DNA of 64,000 nt, taken from DATARH01 sp963773625 (GTDB taxonomy: Bacteria > Pseudomonadota > Alphaproteobacteria > ATCC43930 > CGMCC-115725). This document shows, piece after piece, positions 8,467-16,419 of this stretch. The position numbers and the translations under genes were made by a program. How positions within the stretch are numbered: the stretch's first letter is position 1; each line of letters starts with the position of its first letter. The notes beneath the pieces were generated by a model. The model made no database searches. It worked only from the letters and a program-made list of their open reading frames with translations, and was not told the DNA's origin. The stretch is taken from contig CAVZCJ010000003.1 of NCBI GenBank assembly GCA_963773625.1, forward strand, positions 186,001 through 250,000, written 5' to 3'.

Positions 8467-8811
8467 ATGGCCGGTCAGACGGTTACTCGCGCTCAGCTCA
8501 CCGAGGCGGTGTATCAAGAGGTTGGCTTATCGCGTAACGAGTCGGCCGAATTGGTCGAGTTGGTGATCGCCGAGATCTCTGATGCGCTGGAGCGGGGCGA
8601 GATGGTCAAGATCTCTTCATTCGGCAGTTTTGCCGTTCGCCGCAAGGGCCAGCGCATCGGGCGCAACCCCAAGACCGGGCAGGAGGTTCCGATCAGCCCG
8701 CGCCGGGTGTTGGTGTTTCGCGCCTCGCACGCCCTGAAGAACCAGATCAACCAGTCGCTGACGGGACCGGCGCCGGCACGCCGTTCCGGCGCGAGCAGAA
8801 CCCCAGCCTGA
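8467..8811 (+). CDS. ihfA: integration host factor subunit alpha
   Basis: DNA-bending nucleoid protein of the HU/IHF family, 114 residues. The N-terminal helices begin TVTRAQLTEAVYQEVGLSR. The DNA-binding arm has the RIGRNPKTGQEVPI signature, with the intercalating proline followed by SPRRVLVFRAS. It would pair with an IHF-beta subunit encoded elsewhere. The tail after NQINQSL is about 15 residues longer than usual and rich in Ala, Pro and Arg. Its stop overlaps the start region of the downstream MerR gene. Confidence 0.96.
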   Translation: MAGQTVTRAQLTEAVYQEVGLSRNESAELVELVIAEISDALERGEMVKISSFGSFAVRRKGQRIGRNPKTGQEVPISPRRVLVFRASHALKNQINQSLTGPAPARRSGASRTPA

Positions 8812-8812
8812 C

Positions 8813-9313
8813 GTGAACGACGCGCCAGAGACCGCTTCTGGCCGCCGAGCCAACAAGCGGGTGGCGGTGTTCCGCACGATCGGCGAGGTCGCCGAGGACC
8901 TCGATCTGCCGGCGCATGTGCTGCGCTTCTGGGAGTCGAAATTCCCGCAATTGAAGCCGTTAAAGCGCGGCGGCGGCCGGCGTTATTACCGGCCCGAGGA
9001 CATCGCGCTGCTGTCGCGCATCCGCCAATGCCTCTATCACGAAGGCTATACGATCCGCGGCGTGCAGAAGCTGCTGTCGGAAGGTACGATCGGCGCTATC
9101 GGCCGTATCGAGGCTGTCGAGCCGAGCCTATTCCCGCTCGCGCCGATCGCAGCTCGCGAGGCACCGCGTCCGGCGCGCTCGGCCCGGCGTGTCGCGGCGC
9201 CGGCGACCGCCCCTGCTGTCTCGCCCGCGAAGCGGGCGGTTCTGGAGGAAGCGCGGCGGGAACTGACCGCCGCGCTCGAAATGCTCGGCGGGTTGGTGCG
9301 CGGCAAAAGCTGA
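8813..9313 (+). CDS. MerR-family transcriptional regulator
   Basis: Protein of 166 residues with a GTG start directly after the ihfA stop, so translation is probably coupled. The N-terminal winged helix-turn-helix (FRTIGEVAEDLDLPAHVLRFWESKFPQL, then RRYYRPEDIALLSRI) is the MerR DNA-binding domain. It is the standard partner downstream of ihfA in alphaproteobacteria. The C-terminal part is Ala/Pro-rich, without metal-binding Cys residues, and ends in a short helix. Its target genes are not known from sequence. Confidence 0.92.
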   Translation: MNDAPETASGRRANKRVAVFRTIGEVAEDLDLPAHVLRFWESKFPQLKPLKRGGGRRYYRPEDIALLSRIRQCLYHEGYTIRGVQKLLSEGTIGAIGRIEAVEPSLFPLAPIAAREAPRPARSARRVAAPATAPAVSPAKRAVLEEARRELTAALEMLGGLVRGKS

Positions 9314-9492
9314 CGCACTGCGGCGACTGGCCGCCACCGGTATGGTCCCGCCTCGCCAGCGATGCCCCCGGTCGGAGCGTAGCTTCTGCCAAATACGACG
9401 TCCTCGTGCCGGCCGGCTTGCAACCCACGGCGACCGTTTGCTGGCCAACGCGGCCCCGTCTGTTCGCCATCATTCGGTCGCCGGCGGCAGCG

Positions 9493-12400
9493 TTACCGAT
9501 CGGTTCGTTTTTCAACCCCAAGCGCGCTGGCGATAGCTTCCTGAAGGTCGTGCCGGCGAAACGGTTTCGGCAGAAAGACAAACTCACTACGCCGGCTGCC
9601 TTGTCGGTTCCCGATTTCGCGAGGGTAACCCGATGCGAGAACGATTTTGAGATTGGGGCGATCGCGGAGAGCACTTTCAGCCAGGTCGAGGCCGCTGACG
9701 CCATTTGGCATGACCATATCGGTGAGTAACAAATCGAGCACTTGCTCACTCTCTAAGACTTGTTTCGCATCCACACCATCTCGAGCGATCACGATTTGGT
9801 AGCCAAGCCCGTCGAGGAACATTTCCATCACCTCTCGGACATCGGGCTGATCTTCGACAATTAGGATGGTTTTCCCTTGTCCGTAAGGCACCGACGGTTC
9901 TCCTGTAGGTGTTGCCTCGGCGGCGCGCCAAATTTCTCCTCTGGGAAGATAGAGCGATACCGTCGTCCCGATGCCCGGCGCACTTTCGATAGTGGCGGTG
10001 CCACCGGACTGCTTCACAAACCCATAAATTTGCGAGAGTCCGAGGCCGGTTCCTTTATCCAAATCTTTTGTCGTGAAAAACGGCTCGAAAGCGCGTGCAC
10101 TAACTTCGGGCGCCATTCCTGTACCGGTGTCGGCAACGCTGACGACGATATAGTCACCGGCGGTAATCCCGAGTTGATCAGCCTCGAGGCCGGTCATAAC
10201 TGCATTGCGAGCCCAAAAGGTAAGTCGCCCGCCGTCCGGCATCGCGTCGCGCGCGTTCATCGTCAGATTGAGTAGCGCGGACTCGAATTGAGCATGATCG
10301 ACCAGCACTGGCCACAAGTCGGGTGCGGAGTTGAACTTGACCGTGATTGCTTCTCCGGCAGCACGGCCAATAAGCTCATTCATCTCCATTACCGTCTGGT
10401 CGAAAGCGACGGCTGTTGGCTGGAGCTGTTGCCGGCGCGCAAACGCGAGCAGTTGTCGGGTCAAACGCGAGCCACGATCGGCCGCGCGCTCGATGGCGGC
10501 CGCCATCTGCGCCACGCGCGGATTGGAAGCTGTGATCATAATCGCGTCTGCATGTGCCAATACGACGGTGAGGAGGTTATTAAAATCGTGGGCGATCCCG
10601 CCAGTGAGCTGGCCGATGGCCTCCAAGCGAAGTGCCTGTTGCAGCGCCGCTTCGGTCTTTTGGCGTTCGGCCATTTCGGCCGAAAGCGCTTGCGTGCGCT
10701 CTAGGACCTTGGCTTCGAGTGTTTTGTTCAGTTCCTGCAGTCGCTGCTCAGCGTCCTTCCGTATACGTGCCGTCTCGAGGTGGACACCAACCCGGGCAAT
10801 CAGCTCGCGCGCAGAAAAAGGTTTGGTAAGATAGTCGTCGGCGCCCGCGCGCAGCCCTTCGATGCTGGCATCTTCACCGGCCCGCGCCGACAGCAGGATC
10901 ACCGGCAATTTGGCGAGCGCCGGTTCGGCGCGGATCGCGCCCAAGAGCCCGAAGCCATCAAGGCCCGGCATCATCACATCGGCCAGCACGAGATCGGGAC
11001 GCCGCTCGCGCAGCGCGGCTAGCGCCGCCTCGCCATCGGCGACGGTCTCAACCTCGAAATGGCGCCCGAGCAGACGCCGCACATAAGCCCGCATATCGGC
11101 GTTGTCATCAGCGACGAGCACGCGCCCGCTGACGTCGGATGCTGGCAAGTTGCCCGGCCTACCGCCTGAGGCTATCTCCGCGGACAGTAATGTTTCGCCA
11201 GCCCCCCAGCCGAATGCCTCCTCAACATAGGCTTCCGCCCGAACCGAGGGGGAAACGGGCTCGCCCCGCCCGACCCCGACCCGGTCTTGCGGCAGGTGCG
11301 CTGAACCAAAAGGTAGGCGGAGGATGAAACTCGTGCCCTTACCCGTGGTGCTTCGCGCATCGATGGTGCCGCCATGGAGCCGCGCCAGCTCCTGGACCAG
11401 GGCAAGGCCGATACCGCTGCCCTCATGCGTGCGGCTTCGCTGGCCTTCGATCCGGTGAAAACGCTCGAACAGTCTGGGCAATTCGTAGGTGGGGATTCCG
11501 ACCCCGGTGTCTTCGACCCGAAGCTCGGCAAACCTGTCGGCAGCCGAAAGGCTGATCGTGATTCCGCCGTCGAAAGTGAATTTGAACGCGTTAGAGAGCA
11601 AATTTAAGACGATCTTCTCCCACATGTCGCGGTCGACAAAGACCGGCTCGGGCAATGGCCGGCAATCGACGACGAGCCGCAGGCCGACTTGCTCGCATGC
11701 CGAGTGAAAATTGCTCGCTAGCGCTTGGGTGAACGTGGCGAGATCGACCGGCTCAAAGGTCGCTTCCATGCGGCCTGCCTCGATGCGCGAGAAGTCGAGC
11801 AGCGCATTGACAAGCTTCAACAGCCGCAGCCCGTTGCGGTGAATCAGTTCGAGTTCGCTCCGTGCGATCCGGCCATCCTCGGCGGGCGGGATCCGAGCCA
11901 GTGCGCCTTCCAGCGGGCTGAGCATCAATGTGAGCGGCGTACGAAACTCGTGGCTCACGTTCGAAAAGAAGGCAGTTTTGGCCCGGTCGATCTCCGCGAG
12001 GGCCTGAGCGCGGCGTCGCTCTTCCTCGTAAGCGGAGGCGGTAGCGATCGCCGTGGCCACTTGCGAGGCCGCTAATTCCAGGAAGCTACGATACTGCTCG
12101 TCGAGCCGTAGCCGAGAGCTGGCGCCCGCAACCAAGATTCCGGCAATATCGCCGGCGCGGTTCGCATAGATCGGCAGCGCAACCGCTCGGCTCGGAGGGT
12201 CCGACCACGGACCCTGCGGCACCGCGGACAGGAGCCCAGGGAGATCCTCTACCGTAACCGCGACCTGGTCGCGGATCACCTCGGACAATGGCCAGGGGCA
12301 GGCTTGCGAATTGCTACGTAGCGACAATGTAGCCGCACCGGCCGCACCTTCCAATCCGACCGAGCCCACAAGCCGTGCCTCGGCCGCGTCCGCATCGATC

Positions 12401-13014
12401 AGGTAGAACGCAGCGAATGGTACGTCGAGGGCATAATTCGCAAGAATATCGGCGGCGAGCTTGCAGGCATCGGTCGCCGTCCTCGCCTCTCCCGTGCGAG
12501 CGCCGAGGTCGCGCAGCAAAGCGACGCGCCGCTCGCCTATCACCTTTTCGGTGATCTCGTGGACAGTCGCCAGCACGCCACCAATCCCGCGCGGCATGGT
12601 TTCGTCAGGCACGGGGCTGTAGGCAATCGTGAAATGGGTCTCTTCAACAAAGTCATAGCGACCGATTTCGAGCTGGATGTCCTCCATCCATGTCGCGGGG
12701 CCGCCGTTGAAGGGAGTGTCGATCAGCGGCCGCAGAACGTGCCAGATCTCCGACCAGCACTCGCGAACCGGCTGGCCCAGCGAGAGCGGATGCTTGTTAC
12801 CGAGGATCGGCCGATAAGCGTCGTTATAGATCGAAATGTACTCAGGGCCCCACCACAACAGTAGTGGAAACCGATTGGCGAGCAGAACGCTCACCATCAT
12901 CCGGAGGCTGGGCGACCAGTCCGAGACCGGGCCGAGCGGAGTTGCGCTCCAATCCTTGGCCCGTATCAGCGCGGCCATTTCGCTGTCGCTGGCAAAAGGG
13001 TCCGCGACACTCAA
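9493..13014 (-). CDS. hybrid sensor histidine kinase with two kinase cores and two receivers
   Basis: Soluble protein of 1173 residues with no membrane segment. Order: a PAS-like sensor (about 25-155), a GAF domain (about 160-325), a first kinase core with His355 in SHEFRTPL and an ATPase domain (NLLSNAFKFT, DTGVGIP, GSGIGLAL), a receiver with Asp679 and KPF at 731-733, a coiled coil (about 750-795), a second kinase core with His809 in GGIAHDFNN and its ATPase domain (DTGTGM, GTGLGLS), and a final receiver with Asp1099 and Lys1150. This suggests an internal phosphorelay or two separately fed outputs. The start is a TTG and uncertain; ATG 12978 is an alternative. No response regulator is adjacent. 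Confidence 0.9.
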   Translation of the reverse strand: MSVADPFASDSEMAALIRAKDWSATPLGPVSDWSPSLRMMVSVLLANRFPLLLWWGPEYISIYNDAYRPILGNKHPLSLGQPVRECWSEIWHVLRPLIDTPFNGGPATWMEDIQLEIGRYDFVEETHFTIAYSPVPDETMPRGIGGVLATVHEITEKVIGERRVALLRDLGARTGEARTATDACKLAADILANYALDVPFAAFYLIDADAAEARLVGSVGLEGAAGAATLSLRSNSQACPWPLSEVIRDQVAVTVEDLPGLLSAVPQGPWSDPPSRAVALPIYANRAGDIAGILVAGASSRLRLDEQYRSFLELAASQVATAIATASAYEEERRRAQALAEIDRAKTAFFSNVSHEFRTPLTLMLSPLEGALARIPPAEDGRIARSELELIHRNGLRLLKLVNALLDFSRIEAGRMEATFEPVDLATFTQALASNFHSACEQVGLRLVVDCRPLPEPVFVDRDMWEKIVLNLLSNAFKFTFDGGITISLSAADRFAELRVEDTGVGIPTYELPRLFERFHRIEGQRSRTHEGSGIGLALVQELARLHGGTIDARSTTGKGTSFILRLPFGSAHLPQDRVGVGRGEPVSPSVRAEAYVEEAFGWGAGETLLSAEIASGGRPGNLPASDVSGRVLVADDNADMRAYVRRLLGRHFEVETVADGEAALAALRERRPDLVLADVMMPGLDGFGLLGAIRAEPALAKLPVILLSARAGEDASIEGLRAGADDYLTKPFSARELIARVGVHLETARIRKDAEQRLQELNKTLEAKVLERTQALSAEMAERQKTEAALQQALRLEAIGQLTGGIAHDFNNLLTVVLAHADAIMITASNPRVAQMAAAIERAADRGSRLTRQLLAFARRQQLQPTAVAFDQTVMEMNELIGRAAGEAITVKFNSAPDLWPVLVDHAQFESALLNLTMNARDAMPDGGRLTFWARNAVMTGLEADQLGITAGDYIVVSVADTGTGMAPEVSARAFEPFFTTKDLDKGTGLGLSQIYGFVKQSGGTATIESAPGIGTTVSLYLPRGEIWRAAEATPTGEPSVPYGQGKTILIVEDQPDVREVMEMFLDGLGYQIVIARDGVDAKQVLESEQVLDLLLTDMVMPNGVSGLDLAESALRDRPNLKIVLASGYPREIGNRQGSRRSEFVFLPKPFRRHDLQEAIASALGVEKRTDR

Positions 13015-13232
13015 ACAGTTGAGCCGCTTGCTCTTGCGCCTGACTATCCCGCCCTCCTAACAGTCACGAGCCTTCTCAACTGAAACGCGGGACGGCTGTT
13101 TCTGTTCCTGAGGATAAGCGGGCTTGGGAATTCGATGACTCTATCTGCTTAAGGTCTGCTTTGGCACCGGGCCGATGCAGTGGCGCCAGTGTCATAAAAC
13201 CAAAGCAGTTGGCCGACGGGAATGAGACTGGG

Positions 13233-13559
13233 CTATAAACGCCCGGCTATCAGCGCGGCGATGCCACCGATGACGATGACGCCGGCAGCGCCGCCAAATA
13301 GGTTTTCGGCAATTGCGCTCGAAATGATGAACGGTCGCCACCGGCTCGGCCCGTTCGGCGAACACCAAAAAATAGTGAAGCTCGTCGCGATGCAGACCGC
13401 CACAATGGCATGACGAGCGATCGCCGACAGATCGACGAAATGCATCAGCCCGGCCAGTCCACCACCGATGAACCCAACGGCGCCTGCCATGACGAAGCAT
13501 AAGGCGGTGCGACCGAGCAGCGCGCGCTGCTCTGCCCGGCTATCGACGAATTCATGCAT
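13233..13559 (-). CDS. small membrane protein, 108 aa
   Basis: Unrecognised protein with three hydrophobic segments (ALCFVMAGAVGFIGGGLAGLM, HAIVAVCIATSFTIFW and LFGGAAGVIVIGGIAALIAG), so an inner-membrane location is likely. The ATG at 13559 is chosen because GAGGAA lies six bases upstream; an overlapping TTG at 13562 is the alternative. It lies between the sensor kinase and another small membrane protein on the same strand, and nothing indicates a specific function. Confidence 0.5.
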   Translation of the reverse strand: MHEFVDSRAEQRALLGRTALCFVMAGAVGFIGGGLAGLMHFVDLSAIARHAIVAVCIATSFTIFWCSPNGPSRWRPFIISSAIAENLFGGAAGVIVIGGIAALIAGRL

Positions 13560-13633
13560 CAACTGTTCCTCGCGAGCGTGCTGTTTGTGTTCGCGTCGTC
13601 GGTGGGCTGAAGGTTGCCAGCAAATCTGCGACC

Positions 13634-13936
13634 TTACCGATATACCCCTTCGCGTTTCTTTTGCGCGAAAGCCTCTTGCGCACCGTCAATGTGGCCCCCG
13701 TTAAGCCGAAGCTCATGAAGGAAGGCGGCATCCTTCATCAGAGAGGGCAGGTATGCTTTTTGAACGCGGATTTCTCGATTTACCCGGAGAACGGCGCAAG
13801 CGGCCCAGCCACTCAGGACCGGTCCCACCATCGCGGCCAGCCACCAATCAGGCACGGCTATGCCCCAATATATTAGGACAAGGCCCATGACGACCAAGAA
13901 ACATAATAATGCGCGTTGAATCCTTAGATCTTTCAT
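13634..13936 (-). CDS. small membrane protein, 100 aa
   Basis: Unrecognised protein with two predicted membrane spans near the N-terminus (ALLCFLVVMGLVLIYWGIAV and WWLAAMVGPVLSGWAACAVL). A charged cytoplasmic tail of about 45 residues follows (NREIRVQKAYLPSLMKDAAF). No clear ribosome site precedes the ATG. Coding likelihood rests on the hydrophobic pattern and the positively charged flank, not on homology. Confidence 0.45.
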   Translation of the reverse strand: MKDLRIQRALLCFLVVMGLVLIYWGIAVPDWWLAAMVGPVLSGWAACAVLRVNREIRVQKAYLPSLMKDAAFLHELRLNGGHIDGAQEAFAQKKREGVYR

Positions 13937-14239
13937 ACGTAATACTTTGGCCCAAATTCGTTAACCAAAGATTGTCGTGTAGCACGCGGTCATGCTGATA
14001 CCGTGCCAGGCAGCCGCGACAATGACCGGCAGCCGATGCACGCCAATTCGAGCGAAGGAGCGCCTCAGCCCGTCGCATTGCGTGGCGGCCGTCGCACTGC
14101 GCGCATATCCCTACGCCTTGGCCTGCGGACGTTGCTAGCCTTCGGCAACACCCGCAGGGGTTACCAGAGCGGGGACGCCCGGCGCCAAGCCGCCAGGGTT
14201 AAAGCACCGAAACTGGTCCAATAGCGTTTGGCTGGCTGG
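13937..14239. other. gene-free stretch
   Basis: About 300 bases between a small membrane protein gene and the permease gene, both on the minus strand. I see no convincing reading frame, tRNA or strong hairpin. It probably holds the promoter of the small membrane protein gene, but I cannot place a clear one. Confidence 0.4.
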
Positions 14240-15385
14240 TCAGGCCTCAATGAAGTGCCCGAACGGTTTCAAGCCTTCGATGCGGTCGCAGATAATTTTG
14301 GTGACCGCCAGCATCGGTGTGGAGAGGATTGCCCCTGGAACACCCCACATCCAATACCAAAAGATCAGCGAGATAACGACCAGCACGGGATTGATGGTAA
14401 ACCGCCGCGCGAGCAGCAAGGGCGTGATCGTTTCGCCCTCAATTACATGGATGGTGAGGTAGAGAGCTGCTGGCACGAAAGCAACCCAAAGCGAGTCAAT
14501 TACGAGCATCCCCGCGAGGAAAAATATCACCACCCCAATTAGGGGGCCAAGAATTGGAACATAGTTGAGCAGGAAGGCGAGGGAGCCCCACATTAGGGGG
14601 TCGCCCAATCCGCACGCGGCGGCCGCCACGCCAGTGGCAATTCCGACCGCCGCGTTCATGAGTGTGACCGTCAACAAATAGGCCGAGATGTCGCTTTCGA
14701 TCTGCTGAGAGATCTCGACTGCTTGCCGCTTGTTCTTGAAGCGAGGCAAGACCTCGACCAGCCGTCGTAGAAACGTATCGCCGGCAATGAGCAGGAAGAA
14801 CAGCACCAGCATGGTCTGGAGGACGCCGCTCACCAGGTAACGGGTGCCGTCGAGCAGCCGATCCAAAAACCCGGCGCCCGCCAAGGTGACAGAAAACGGG
14901 CTCGAATTGGCCATGATCTTTCCCATGAAGGAATCAAGGACGCTCATGAGCCGCTGCAGGGCAGAGAGAGGCCGGCTTAGAAAGACGAGCCGGTCTTGCA
15001 GTTTGGGGAGCGCCGATGGAAGTTTTTGCGCCCAGTCCACCGCCGGCCCCGACAACATCATGCCGATACCAACAAGCCCGGCGAGTAAGACCAGGATGAT
15101 GAACATCGCCGCCATCTTCCGCGGAACGTGCAGGCTTAACAGAAGCCGCATCGCGGGTTGCAGAACGAGCATCAACACGAACGCAATCACGATCGGCAGA
15201 ATGATCGTGGCCGCGACGTAGCAGGCCGCAAGGCAAGCCAGGAGCAGGAAAGAACCGAGAAATATGTTCGCAACGTCGGGCGCCGACGGCAGATCAACCG
15301 CTTCAGATAACTCAACGGTCGTGCCTGGCGGATCGGTTTCCAAGAATGCCGGCACAATGTGAGGACTGGCGTCGTCGTGTGGCAA
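14240..15385 (-). CDS. AI-2E family (PerM-type) membrane transporter
   Basis: Inner-membrane protein of about 381 residues with the AI-2E exporter layout. A pair of N-terminal spans is followed by the conserved IILPIVIAFVLMLVLQP. A long soluble segment comes next (about 110-195), then a C-terminal bundle with LNYVPILGPLIGVVIFF and the family signature ending PGAILSTPMLAVTKII. Family members export small molecules or act as sodium/proton antiporters; the substrate here is unknown. The start codon is a TTG without a strong ribosome site, so the N-terminus may be shorter. Confidence 0.88.
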   Translation of the reverse strand: MPHDDASPHIVPAFLETDPPGTTVELSEAVDLPSAPDVANIFLGSFLLLACLAACYVAATIILPIVIAFVLMLVLQPAMRLLLSLHVPRKMAAMFIILVLLAGLVGIGMMLSGPAVDWAQKLPSALPKLQDRLVFLSRPLSALQRLMSVLDSFMGKIMANSSPFSVTLAGAGFLDRLLDGTRYLVSGVLQTMLVLFFLLIAGDTFLRRLVEVLPRFKNKRQAVEISQQIESDISAYLLTVTLMNAAVGIATGVAAAACGLGDPLMWGSLAFLLNYVPILGPLIGVVIFFLAGMLVIDSLWVAFVPAALYLTIHVIEGETITPLLLARRFTINPVLVVISLIFWYWMWGVPGAILSTPMLAVTKIICDRIEGLKPFGHFIEA

Positions 15386-15529
15386 TTTTTGGACCCGTCA
15401 GCGGTGCTGGGTTGCCGAATTGAGGTGCGTGAGATCGTCGGGACGTTAACCCGGCACTCGCCAACGGTGTGTTGGGGCAATAAGTTCCGGGCCGCTCAAC
15501 CAATCGGCCGGCTCCGCGGTCCGCGCTGA

Positions 15530-15863
15530 TGCTGAAGATCCCCGTGGTTGCCATATAGCTAGGGCGCAGTGCGTTGTCGTCGAGCTTCGGATCGATCTCG
15601 ATAAGACGGCGCTTCTGCTTCGCGGCCGCGGCGTTGGGGTCGATCAACGTAAGCCAGGAAACACTGGCGAACTTGCCTGCGTAGACGGAGTCCAACGCGT
15701 TCGACAGGATTGTCATCGCTGGGGTCAGCGCGTCAGCGGAAAGGTGCCCGCGCTTCACCGCATCGACCCCGTCGGACAGGGCTTGCATCACGCCCCGGCG
15801 ACCTTCGCCCCCTCTGTCAGGGGGAGCTTGGTGCTCGCTGAGTTTAGGTTTATCGTCCGGCAT
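15530..15863 (-). pseudogene. possible remnant of an MMPL/HpnN-like hopanoid transporter
   Basis: A reading frame of about 110 meaningful residues contains AGKFASVSW and RRLIEIDPKLDDNALRPSYMAT. The spacing of SW, R, I, P, LD, L-P resembles an internal soluble region of MMPL-family RND proteins of the HpnN type. Full proteins of that family exceed 800 residues with many membrane spans, none of which is present. The frame then runs on into low-quality sequence antisense to the permease 5' end. If the match is right, this is a fragment left by deletion. I compare with remembered family patterns only, so confidence is limited. Confidence 0.35.
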
Positions 15864-15961
15864 GTCCGGGACAGTTCATAGAGAGCCGCGCCCTGAAATA
15901 GGAAAAAGATAGGAAGAAACTAGAACCTATCGTTGAGCCATTGAAATGTACGGATGCCGGT

Positions 15962-16038
15962 CGGAGCGTAGCGCAGCCTGGTAGCGCATCAGCATGGGGT
16001 GCTGAGGGTCGTGAGTTCGAATCTCACCGCTCCGACCA
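15962..16038 (+). tRNA. tRNA-Pro (GGG anticodon)
   Basis: The sequence folds as a full cloverleaf. The acceptor arm is CGGAGCG with CGCTCCG. The D-arm is GCGC/GCGC, the anticodon stem TCAGC/GCTGA closes the loop ATGGGGT (anticodon GGG), and the T-arm GTGAG/CTCAC holds TTCGAAT. The discriminator base is A, and CCA is encoded at 16036-16038. It reads proline CCC codons, and CCU by wobble. Confidence 0.95.
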
Positions 16039-16086
16039 TCCCACCAATTTGACAAACGATGCTTTAAGACAGGTGCCGGCTTACCG

Positions 16087-16419
16087 TTATGCGCGGGAGG
16101 CGGCGCGCAAGCGGAACGTCGGATCCTTATCAGTGCCTCCAGGCCGCCCGCGACGCCAGCCCAACGCCCGGGCGTAACTGCCGAACAGTCCGGCGGCCTC
16201 GACTTCGGTTTCGCTGACAGCGGTGGGGCCCTCGGCGTTAGGCGCGACGTAGAGCGCGTCGGTCGGACAGTAGATTTCGCACAGAAAACAGGTCTGGCAG
16301 TCGGCCTGGCGCGCGATGACCGGCGGCGCCTCGGGCACCGGGTCGAAGACGTTGGCCGGGCACGCCTTGACGCAGATGTCGCAGGCGATGCAGCGGCGCT
16401 CTGAGACGATCTCGATCAC
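16087..16419 (-). CDS. ferredoxin-type 2x[4Fe-4S] protein, partner of the FAD subunit
   Basis: Protein of 110 residues with two complete four-cysteine clusters: CIACDICVKACP near the N-terminus and CQTCFLCEIYCP about 25 residues later. It begins with GTG inside the stop codon of the flavoprotein gene (GTGA overlap), so the two are translationally coupled and probably form one complex, as in AprAB-like and fumarate reductase-like pairs. The C-terminal 45 residues (GLFGSYARALGWRRGRPGG and a basic tail) are not iron-sulfur sequence. It would pass electrons to or from the flavin. Confidence 0.88.
   Translation of the reverse strand: MIEIVSERRCIACDICVKACPANVFDPVPEAPPVIARQADCQTCFLCEIYCPTDALYVAPNAEGPTAVSETEVEAAGLFGSYARALGWRRGRPGGTDKDPTFRLRAASRA

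Noticed and set aside
14003..14224. A 73-residue plus-strand frame in the gap before the permease
   Set aside because: No ribosome site, no hydrophobic or domain pattern, and Arg-rich composition.
15962..16038. tRNA-Pro as the attachment site of an island
   Set aside because: No copy of its 3' end is seen nearby and no integrase lies next to it; the only integrase remnant is 47 kb away.
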